A DNA stretch of 64,000 nucleotides from contig NZ_LYVF01000013.1 of NCBI RefSeq assembly GCF_001655685.1, positions 124,001 to 188,000 of the forward strand, given 5' to 3'. The translations under genes and the position numbers were made by a program. The notes beneath the pieces were generated by a model. That model had not been told where the DNA came from, made no database searches, and saw nothing but the letters and a program-made list of their open reading frames with translations. Positions 25,022-32,147 of this stretch are shown here, piece by piece (the stretch's first letter is position 1; every line of letters begins with the position of its first letter). This DNA is from Desulfotomaculum copahuensis. GTDB lineage: Bacteria; Bacillota; Desulfotomaculia; Desulfotomaculales; Desulfovirgulaceae.

Positions 25022-25768
25022 TTATATCTCCTCCGGTGCTTTGTATTCCCCCAGGGGGTAGTAAGGAACCATGTTATCCGCCAGCCACCGGAGAGCCTCG
25101 TCCGGCGCCAGACCCCAGTTGGTGGGACAGGCGGAAAGCACTTCCACCAAAGTAAATCCGTGGCCGGCCATCTGCACTTCAAAAGCCCTCTTGATCGCCT
25201 TTTTGGCCTTGACCACATTGGCCGGATTGTGCACCGAAACCCTGGCGATATAGGCCGCTCCGTCCAGCACGCCGAGCATCTCGCAGATTTTCACCGGGCT
25301 GCCGTTCAGCTCCCGGTCCCGGCCGTAGGGGGTAGTGGTGGTTTTCTGGCCGATCAGGGTGGTCGGCGCCATTTGACCGCCGGTCATGGCGTAGATGGCA
25401 TTGTTGATGAAGATGACGGTGATTTTTTCGCCCCGCGCCGCCGCATGCACCACTTCCCCGGTGCCGATGGCGGCCAGGTCGCCGTCCCCCTGGTAAGTAA
25501 AGACCACCCGGTCCGGCAGCACCCGCTTGATGCCCGTGGCCACGGCCGGCGCCCGGCCGTGGGAGGCCTCGTACATGTCGCAGTCGAAGTAGTTGTAGGC
25601 GAAGACCGAGCAGCCCACCGGCGCCACGCCGATGGTGCGGTCGAATACGTTCAGTTCGTCGATCGCTTCGGCCACCAGCCGGTGCACAATGCCGTGCGTG
25701 CAGCCGGGACAGTAGTGTGTGGGCACATCCTTCAAAGTGCGGGGGCGCGTAAAGACTTTCTGCATCAT
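25022..25768 (-). CDS. korB: 2-oxoacid:ferredoxin oxidoreductase beta subunit (TPP-binding)
   Basis: 248 aa. HYCPGCTHGIVHRL carries the N-terminal cluster/TPP-contact cysteines, and GDGDLAAIGTGEVVHAAARGEKITVIFINN is the thiamine-diphosphate Mg-binding motif. The length and a single CPGC motif match the KorB/VorB type rather than PorB. The ATG overlaps the korA stop (ATGA) and follows GGAGGTGA, so translation is likely coupled. Confidence 0.93.
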   Translation of the reverse strand: MMQKVFTRPRTLKDVPTHYCPGCTHGIVHRLVAEAIDELNVFDRTIGVAPVGCSVFAYNYFDCDMYEASHGRAPAVATGIKRVLPDRVVFTYQGDGDLAAIGTGEVVHAAARGEKITVIFINNAIYAMTGGQMAPTTLIGQKTTTTPYGRDRELNGSPVKICEMLGVLDGAAYIARVSVHNPANVVKAKKAIKRAFEVQMAGHGFTLVEVLSACPTNWGLAPDEALRWLADNMVPYYPLGEYKAPEEI

Positions 25769-26814
25769 TTGGCTTCACCTCCGGCCAGGATTTTTTGCAC
25801 TGCCGCGTAGACGTCGCCGGCCACGGGCAGCATGCCGCCGCAGCGGCCGTAAAAATATACCGGGCGGCATTCCCGGGTGGCCAGGCGCACGTCCTCCACC
25901 ATTTGGCCCATGCTCATTTCCACTGTTAAAAAGTGGGCGGCGGTGGCCAGAAGAGGCTGGAAGGCCTTGACCGGAAAAGGCCACAGGGTGAGCGGACGGA
26001 TCAGCCCCACCGCTTTGCCCTCCCGCCGGCAGCGGTCAACCACCGCCTTGCACACCCGGGCCGCGGTGCCGAAAGCCACCAGCACCAGTTCCGCGTCCGC
26101 GGCGAGGTAGTCCTCCCAGCGCTGCTCCTCTTTTTCCATTGCGGCGAATTTTGCAGCCAGGCGGATGTTGTGCTTTTCCAAATCCTCCGGCACAATGTAC
26201 AGGGAGTTGATCAAATGTTTCTCCCCGCCCGTGCGCCCGGTGGCCGCCCAGGGCCGGGGCGGAATCCGCACTTCTTTTTCTTCGCCCAGTTCCACCGGTT
26301 CCATCATCTGGCCGAGCACGCCGTCCCCGGCCAGCATGACCGGGTTGCGGTAGCGGTCGGCCAGATCAAAGGCGTCCTGCATCAGGTCGATGATTTCCTG
26401 CACCGAAGCCGGCGCCAGCACGATCATCCGGTAGTCGCCGTGGCCGCCCCCCCGGGTGGCCTGGAAATAGTCGGACTGGGCGGGGGCGATGTTGCCCAGA
26501 CCCGGGCCGCCGCGCATCATGTTCACAATCACACAGGGCAGTTCGGCTCCCACCACATAGGAGATGCCTTCCTGCATCAGGCTGATGCCCGGTCCGGAGG
26601 ACGAGGTCATCACCCGGGCGCCGGCGCCGGCCGCGCCGTAGACCATGTTGATGGTGGCCACTTCGCTTTCAGCCTGCAGGTAGACCCCGCCCACCTGGGG
26701 CATGCGCTTGGCCAGGTAATGAGGCAGCTCGCTCTGGGGAGTGATCGGATAGCCGAAAAAATAACGGCAGCCGGCGCGCACGGCGCCTTCACCGATGGCC
26801 TCGTTGCCTTTCAT
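25765..26814 (-). CDS. korA: 2-oxoacid:ferredoxin oxidoreductase alpha subunit
   Basis: 349 aa from the ATG at 26814. The open frame extends 70 codons further, but that part is ferredoxin sequence read in the wrong frame. GNEAIGEGAVRAGCRYFFGYPITPQSEL is the opening of KorA/VorA, SSSGPGISLMQEGISYVVGAELP follows, and the C-terminal half carries TAARVCKAVVD and LTVEMSMGQMVEDV. The order ferredoxin-alpha-beta-gamma is typical of 2-oxoglutarate or branched-chain 2-oxoacid ferredoxin oxidoreductases. The true substrate cannot be read from sequence. Confidence 0.92.
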   Translation of the reverse strand: MKGNEAIGEGAVRAGCRYFFGYPITPQSELPHYLAKRMPQVGGVYLQAESEVATINMVYGAAGAGARVMTSSSGPGISLMQEGISYVVGAELPCVIVNMMRGGPGLGNIAPAQSDYFQATRGGGHGDYRMIVLAPASVQEIIDLMQDAFDLADRYRNPVMLAGDGVLGQMMEPVELGEEKEVRIPPRPWAATGRTGGEKHLINSLYIVPEDLEKHNIRLAAKFAAMEKEEQRWEDYLAADAELVLVAFGTAARVCKAVVDRCRREGKAVGLIRPLTLWPFPVKAFQPLLATAAHFLTVEMSMGQMVEDVRLATRECRPVYFYGRCGGMLPVAGDVYAAVQKILAGGEAK

Positions 26815-26821
26815 CAAAATT

Positions 26822-27049
26822 TTAGCCAACCTTTTTCGCCTCCTTTTCCACTTCAATGACCAGATCCGGGCACATACGGGCGCAGGTGGCGCACCCGGTG
26901 CATTTTTCCGGTTCACTAACGGTGGCCGGATGGAAACCCATGGCGTTGATATGGCCGGACATAGTGATGATGCCCTTGGGGCAGAAGACGGCGCAGAGCC
27001 GGCAGCCCTTGCACCTCTCCTCATGGAATGTTACGCGCGCAATAGCCAA
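26822..27049 (-). CDS. korD: 2-oxoacid:ferredoxin oxidoreductase delta subunit (ferredoxin)
   Basis: 75 aa from a TTG at 27049 that follows GGAGGGG. An upstream in-frame start adds 33 unrelated residues and has no ribosome site. Two [4Fe-4S] motifs are visible: CKGCRLCAVFCP and CTGCATCARMCP. It is the electron-carrying subunit of the Kor complex and the first gene of korDABC. Confidence 0.92.
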   Translation of the reverse strand: MAIARVTFHEERCKGCRLCAVFCPKGIITMSGHINAMGFHPATVSEPEKCTGCATCARMCPDLVIEVEKEAKKVG

Positions 27050-27070
27050 AAAAATTCCCCTCCTTAGTTT

Positions 27071-27097
27071 GGAAAAAAAACTGCGCCAGTTTTTTCC
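27071..27097 (-). terminator. A/T-rich hairpin before korD
   Basis: GGAAAAAAAACTG-CGC-CAGTTTTTTCC gives a short stem that on the minus strand ends in a T-run. It may weakly terminate the upstream ATPase gene or regulate korD, whose ribosome site begins about 10 bp further. The GC part of the stem is only 3 bp, so this is tentative. The rest of the 290-bp gap holds an 18-bp palindrome GGACGCCGGCCGGCGTCC (near 27209-27226) and no gene. Confidence 0.35.
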
Positions 27098-27342
27098 GAA
27101 TGCGCCATCCCTGGCCGGCTTCCTTGGACCGGAAAGCAAGGAACGCATTCTTTATATGGGTGCAGTCAAACCGCCCGCAATCAAACCGGCACGCGTCCGC
27201 TTGCCCTGGACGCCGGCCGGCGTCCGCCGGAACAAATTTGGACTGCGGCCGTCCGGCCGGGTATTTCGCTGGAAAACTGCCACAAGGGCAAGCAGTCGCT
27301 GCTCCCGGGATGCCGGAGTAAAAACCGGCTGGAGATCCGGTC

Positions 27343-28032
27343 CTATTCTCCGGACCAGGGCGGCTGCATGTACAGATCCAGGGGCAAAACCGGTATATCC
27401 GCACCCAACCGCTCCTGCAACTCACCGGCCAGCGCCCGCCGGGCGGTGGCCAGCACTACGGGCAGGGACAGCCGGCGGGCGGCCTCCTCCACCACCCGGT
27501 GCCCGCCCAGCACCGTGTCCAGATCCGTCTGCCGGCCCAGGTTGGTATTGCTCACCAGGCCGGTCACCGTCAGACGGGAGGCTTTTTCAATGCTGCGCAG
27601 GTGGTTGATAATCCCGTCGCTGTCCCGGGTGAAGGGGCGGCAGGCATTGATCACAAACCACAGGTGATATGAACCGTCCGGCAGGTTCGGTTTGAACCGG
27701 CCCAGGGCTGTGGCGCCCACATCGTCGCCACCCACGTCGAAGACGCCGTACCGCCGTCCGTCCTCCAGCACGCCGCAGATCGCCGGCGGCAAGGCCGGCA
27801 AGTCGGCGCCGGCCCACTCCCCGCGCGGGCAGATCACCGTCAGCCCTTCGCGCTCCAGTTCCTCCCGCACCAGGCGGGTGCGGAAATAAGGGTTGACCAC
27901 ATCCAGATCCACCACGGAAACCGGCAGCCCCCGCTCTTTCAGCCGGCGGGCGAAATTCACCGCCAATTCGGTCTTGCCGCTGCCCAGGCTGGCGGTAAAA
28001 ATGGTCAGCCGGCGCAAATTTTTCACAAACAA
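27343..28032 (-). CDS. P-loop ATPase/GTPase of the CobQ/MinD/ParA type
   Basis: 229 aa with Walker A ASLGSGKTELAVNFA at residue 14, a switch-like VVDLDVVNPYFRTR, and DVGGDDVGATAL as the Walker B region. It belongs to the SIMIBI class; relatives load metal or cofactors or shuttle between proteins. The nearest features downstream are korDABC, about 290 bp away, so a Kor accessory role is possible but unproven. The first GTG (28026) has the better ribosome-site spacing. Confidence 0.75.
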   Translation of the reverse strand: MFVKNLRRLTIFTASLGSGKTELAVNFARRLKERGLPVSVVDLDVVNPYFRTRLVREELEREGLTVICPRGEWAGADLPALPPAICGVLEDGRRYGVFDVGGDDVGATALGRFKPNLPDGSYHLWFVINACRPFTRDSDGIINHLRSIEKASRLTVTGLVSNTNLGRQTDLDTVLGGHRVVEEAARRLSLPVVLATARRALAGELQERLGADIPVLPLDLYMQPPWSGE

Positions 28033-28347
28033 ACCGTTCCCCGCCTTTCCCCGGCAATCAGCCGGTGTTTTGCCCGTTCATATACGGCAACAACTCCGGT
28101 ATCACCAAAAAAACCTGAAGATAAGACATTCGACAGTAAATTTAGAATTCCTACGCACCGAAGGGAAAAAGAGAAAAAACCGGCCGCTGGCAAAAGTATG
28201 ACCATTTTCATCAACATAGCAAACAACGCTACTTTAGTCCCATTGTGCTGGATATTTAATCCTGTCATAACCCCGGGTTAACATTGCAGCTGTACAATTG
28301 GATCCGGGACAACCTGCCGGATGATTTTGGGTAAAGGGGGCAAAGAC
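28033..28347. other. Divergent intergenic region between the P-loop ATPase gene and pstS
   Basis: 315 bp, AT-richer than its surroundings, expected to hold promoters for both directions. A TTAACA at about 28277 with TGTACA 13 bp later is only loosely Pho-box-like. No terminator or riboswitch was recognised. Confidence 0.3.
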
Positions 28348-29436
28348 ATGTTCAGGAAGCTTTCCCTGGTGATGTTGAGTGCTTTTCTGTTGCTCCTGCC
28401 GCTGAGCGGGTGCGGCCGGCAGGCCGCCGGCCCGCCGGGAAGCGGCGGGAAAACCGTTCTGCTGAACGGAGCGGGCGCGACCTTTCCCTATCCCCTTTAT
28501 TCCCGCTGGATTGACACCTACGGCCAAATGCACGCCAATGTGAAAATCAATTATCAGCCCATCGGCAGCGGGGCGGGAATCGAACAAATCACTAAAAAAA
28601 CCATTGATTTCGGCGGCAGTGATGCACCGATGAGCGACGCGCAGCTAAAAGCGGCGCCCGGCGAGATTCTGCACATCCCCACCGTGCTGGGGGCGGTGGC
28701 CGTCACTTACAACCTGCCGGGCTTGACCGGGCATCTCAAGCTGACTTCCGCCGTCCTGGCCGGCATCTACCTGCGTGAAATCAAAAAATGGAACGACCCC
28801 CGCCTGACCGCGCTCAATCCGGAACTGAACCTGCCGGATCAAAACATCCTGGTGGTGCACCGCAGCGACGGCAGCGGCACAACCAATATCTTCACCGATT
28901 ATTTAAGCCGGGTCAGCCCACAGTGGCGGGAGCGGGTGGGCAAGGGCACCGCCGTCAACTGGCCTACCGGAATCGGCGGCAAGGGCAATGACGGGCTCTC
29001 CCGCCAGGTACAGGCCAACCCGGGAGCGATTGGTTATGTGGAACTGTCCTACGCGCTGCTTAACAACCTGCCCTACGCCCTGCTGCGCAACAGTGCCGGG
29101 CGGTTCGTCGCCCCCACCCTGGAAAGCATCACCGCGGCCGCAGCCGGGGCGGCCGCCCGGATGCCGTCCGACCTGCGTGTTTCCATCGTTGACGCTCCGG
29201 GTGAAAATGCCTACCCGGTTGCCGGCTTCACCTACATCCTGGCCTACCGGGAGCAGGCCGACCCGGACAAGGGGCGGGCACTGGCCGATTTTCTCTGGTG
29301 GGCGGTGCACGACGGGGAAAAGATGGCCCGGGAACTGGTTTACGCCCCCCTGCCGCCGGAAGTGGTCACCAGGGTGGAGCAGAAAATAAAAAGCATATCC
29401 TGGCAGGACAAGCCTTTACTAACCGCGAAGGAGTGA
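28348..29436 (+). CDS. pstS: Phosphate ABC transporter substrate-binding lipoprotein
   Basis: 362 aa from the ATG at 28348, 7 nt after AAGGGGG. A lipoprotein signal peptide ends in the lipobox LLPLSGC. The mature part is PstS: LNGAGATFPYPLYSRW, INYQPIGSGAGIEQI, DFGGSDAPMSDAQL and HRSDGSGTTNIFTDYLS are the phosphate-contact loops. It binds inorganic phosphate outside the membrane and delivers it to PstCA. First gene of pstSCAB. Confidence 0.95.
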   Translation: MFRKLSLVMLSAFLLLLPLSGCGRQAAGPPGSGGKTVLLNGAGATFPYPLYSRWIDTYGQMHANVKINYQPIGSGAGIEQITKKTIDFGGSDAPMSDAQLKAAPGEILHIPTVLGAVAVTYNLPGLTGHLKLTSAVLAGIYLREIKKWNDPRLTALNPELNLPDQNILVVHRSDGSGTTNIFTDYLSRVSPQWRERVGKGTAVNWPTGIGGKGNDGLSRQVQANPGAIGYVELSYALLNNLPYALLRNSAGRFVAPTLESITAAAAGAAARMPSDLRVSIVDAPGENAYPVAGFTYILAYREQADPDKGRALADFLWWAVHDGEKMARELVYAPLPPEVVTRVEQKIKSISWQDKPLLTAKE

Positions 29437-29472
29437 ACCCCGGTTAACAGGAATGACCGCGTTTTTTGGGGA

Positions 29473-30360
29473 GTGACATTGATTTGCGCCATCGGACTGC
29501 TCGGCCTGGTTTTGCTGATGGTGATTTTGATCTGGCAGGCGGCCGGCCCCTCGATCAAAGCTTTCGGGTTTTCCTTCTTCTTCACCCGGGAATGGGATCC
29601 CGTGCACGGACGGTTCGGCGCCCTGCCCTACATTTACGGCACACTGGTTTCCACCCTGCTGGCCCTGCTGCTGGCCGGTCCGGTCAGCCTGGGAGCGGCC
29701 GTCTACGTGGCTGAATTCGCCCCCCGGAAGATTAAAAATATACTCGGTTTCATGATTGATCTGCTGGCTGCGGTGCCCGGCATCATTTTCGGGTTATGGG
29801 GCAACTTTGTGCTGTCCCCCTGGCTGGCCGGTTCGTTAGAGCCCCGGCTGGAACACTATTTCGGCTTTCTGCCGCTGTTTCGCGGTCCGGCCACCGGCGT
29901 CGGCATGCTGGCGGCCGGAATCATTCTGGCAATTATGATTTCACCGCTGATCACCGCCGTTTCGCGCGAGGTGCTGGAGATTGTTCCGGCCAGCCAGCGT
30001 GAGGCCATGATCGCCCTCGGGGCCACCCCCTGGGAGGTGGTCCGCCGGGCCGTGCTTCCCTACGCCCGCACCGGCATCGTGGGCGCCTTCACCCTCGGGC
30101 TGGGCCGGGCGATCGGGGAAACCATGGCTTTAACCATGGTCATCGGCAACCGTCCCCAAATTTCCGCGTCACTGTTCGCCCCGGCCTACACCATGACCAG
30201 TGTGATCGTCAACGAGTTTACCGAAGCGGTGGAACCGCTGCATCTGGCCGCGCTGATTCACATCGCGCTGGTGCTTTTTCTGGTCACCCTGCTGGTCAAC
30301 ACAGTGGCCCGCCTGATGATCTATCTAATGAACCGGAGGGTCAAAAAATGGACCGTTTAG
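29473..30360 (+). CDS. pstC: Phosphate ABC transporter permease PstC
   Basis: About 295 aa with six predicted membrane segments and the EAA loop (SREVLEIVPASQREAMIALGATPWE). The annotated GTG (29473) and TTG (29479) lie inside what looks like conserved N-terminal sequence. The in-frame codons before them, back to 29443, read NRNDRVFWG after a GTT codon. That GTT lies 9 nt downstream of a good AAGGAG overlapping the pstS end. Either the native start is shorter than usual or a start codon has changed to GTT. It forms the membrane channel with PstA. Confidence 0.9.
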   Translation: MTLICAIGLLGLVLLMVILIWQAAGPSIKAFGFSFFFTREWDPVHGRFGALPYIYGTLVSTLLALLLAGPVSLGAAVYVAEFAPRKIKNILGFMIDLLAAVPGIIFGLWGNFVLSPWLAGSLEPRLEHYFGFLPLFRGPATGVGMLAAGIILAIMISPLITAVSREVLEIVPASQREAMIALGATPWEVVRRAVLPYARTGIVGAFTLGLGRAIGETMALTMVIGNRPQISASLFAPAYTMTSVIVNEFTEAVEPLHLAALIHIALVLFLVTLLVNTVARLMIYLMNRRVKKWTV

Positions 30361-31262
30361 GAGCGGCCGGGTACCGGGAAACAAATGAAAGGGACATGGG
30401 GAAAAGCGGCATTTCCCTGTATTCCGGCCGGTGGCGTCAAATCCATTGCCGGATGATGACGGGCTTGTGCGCTTTAGCCGTTCTCACTCTGCTGGCCGTT
30501 TTGTTGATCATCATGACCTACATTTTGCTCCAGGGCATCCCCGGTTTGAACTGGCAGTTTTTCACCAGGCCGCCGGCGCCGGTGGGCCTGCCCGGCGGCG
30601 GGGTATACCACGCCATCACCGGCAGTCTGGTGCTGGTCGGCCTGGCCTGCCTGATCGCCATTCCCTGGGGCGTGGCCGCGGGCATATTTCTGGCCGCACC
30701 CCGGCGGCCCGGCCCGCTTGCCGCACTGGTCCGCTTCACCGCCGACGTGCTCAGCGGCGTTCCGTCGATCACCGCCGGCATCTTCATTTATACACTGGTG
30801 GTGGTGCGCATGCATACTTTTTCCGCCCTGGCCGGCGGACTGGCCCTGGCCATCGTCATGCTGCCGGTGGTGACCAGAAACACAGAAGAAATACTGCGCC
30901 TGGTGCCCCGGGGGTTGCAGGAGGCCGCCCTGGCCCTGGGCATTTCCTGGTGGCGGGTGATGCTGCATATTGTCCTGCCCACGGCGGCCCGGGGGGTGGC
31001 CATCGGCATCACACTGGCCATGGCCGGCGTGGCCGGCGATCCGGTGCCCCTTTTTTTCACCGCCCTGAACAATAACCACTTTTCCCTGGACCTGACCCAG
31101 CCCATGGCCTCCCTGCCGATGGAAATCTTCCGTTACGCCGCCGGTCCTTTCGTCACCTGGCACCGTCTGGCCTGGTCGGGGGCGCTGGTCCTGATCGGCA
31201 TCATTCTGCTGCCCATGTTACTGGCCCGCATTATTCTGCCCGGTTACCGGATCAGGAGGTGA
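30348..31262 (+). CDS. pstA: Phosphate ABC transporter permease PstA
   Basis: 304 aa, about six membrane helices, with the EAA loop NTEEILRLVPRGLQEAALALGISWW. DVLSGVPSITAGIFIYTLVV and AGVAGDPVPLFFTALNN are PstA-type. The ATG overlaps the pstC end by 13 bp and has GGAGGG upstream. It pairs with PstC in the membrane. Confidence 0.93.
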   Translation: MDRLGAAGYRETNERDMGKSGISLYSGRWRQIHCRMMTGLCALAVLTLLAVLLIIMTYILLQGIPGLNWQFFTRPPAPVGLPGGGVYHAITGSLVLVGLACLIAIPWGVAAGIFLAAPRRPGPLAALVRFTADVLSGVPSITAGIFIYTLVVVRMHTFSALAGGLALAIVMLPVVTRNTEEILRLVPRGLQEAALALGISWWRVMLHIVLPTAARGVAIGITLAMAGVAGDPVPLFFTALNNNHFSLDLTQPMASLPMEIFRYAAGPFVTWHRLAWSGALVLIGIILLPMLLARIILPGYRIRR

Positions 31263-31267
31263 AAACC

Positions 31268-32038
31268 ATGTCATACAAACTGCGGGTCGAGGCGTTGCAG
31301 GCCTGGTACGGCCAACACCAGGTGCTCAAGGGAATCAGCATGCCCATCCGGGCGAATACGATCACAGCCGTGATCGGCCCGTCCGGATGCGGCAAATCAA
31401 CCTTCATCCGCTGCCTGAACCGCATGCACGAAGTTGTCCCCGGCACCCGGGTGGCGGGACGGGTGTGGCTGGACGGCCGGAACATCTACAACGGCATAAA
31501 CGCGGTGGAAGTGCGCCGCCGGGTGGGAATGGTTTTTCAAACCCCCAACATCTTCCCGGCCATGTCCATTTTTCAAAATGTGGTGGCGGGTCTTTACTTG
31601 AACGGGATACGCGGCCGGCGCCAGCTGCAGGAACGGGCGGAGAACTGCCTGCAACAGGCCGGTTTGTGGGAAGAGGTGCGTGACCGGCTGCACGACACGG
31701 CCGCCGGTTTGTCCAGCGGCCAGCTGCAGCGGCTGTGCATCGCCCGGGCGCTGGCCGTGGAGCCGGAAATCCTGCTCATGGACGAACCCTGTTCGGCGCT
31801 GGACCCGATTGCCTCGATCCGGATCGAGGAGTTGATGCGTGAACTCAAAGCAAGCTATACGATCATCCTGGTCACGCACAACATGCAGCAGGCCGCCCGC
31901 GTTTCCGACTACACCGCCTACCTTTGCGACGGTGAACTGGTGGAATACGAATCGACGCCGGAAGTGTTCATCCGTCCCAAGGACAGCCGCACGGAAAACT
32001 ATATCACCGGCCGGGGGGCGGATACCAGGCCGCTTTGA
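31268..32038 (+). CDS. pstB: Phosphate ABC transporter ATP-binding protein PstB
   Basis: 256 aa from the ATG at 31268, 8 nt after AGGAGG. Walker A GPSGCGKST, the signature LSSGQLQRLCIARAL, Walker B ILLMDEPCSALD and the H-loop LVTHNM are all present. It powers the Pst importer. No phoU or two-component pair follows it here. Confidence 0.95.
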   Translation: MSYKLRVEALQAWYGQHQVLKGISMPIRANTITAVIGPSGCGKSTFIRCLNRMHEVVPGTRVAGRVWLDGRNIYNGINAVEVRRRVGMVFQTPNIFPAMSIFQNVVAGLYLNGIRGRRQLQERAENCLQQAGLWEEVRDRLHDTAAGLSSGQLQRLCIARALAVEPEILLMDEPCSALDPIASIRIEELMRELKASYTIILVTHNMQQAARVSDYTAYLCDGELVEYESTPEVFIRPKDSRTENYITGRGADTRPL

Positions 32039-32147
32039 CCGCCGCCCGCCGCCGCCCCGCCACCTTGCCGGCGCCGCAGTGCGCCGCATTTTCATTATGG
32101 CAACCGCCTGACGAAAGACGCTCACCGGTGCCGTCCGGCAAGCGCTC

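Noticed and set aside
26815-27024. N-terminal extension of KorA
   Set aside because: These 70 codons are the korD ferredoxin read in another frame; the family starts at the ATG at 26814.
28260-28300. Pho box upstream of pstS
   Set aside because: TTAACA and TGTACA are present, but the spacing does not fit the usual 11-bp period of TTHACA repeats.
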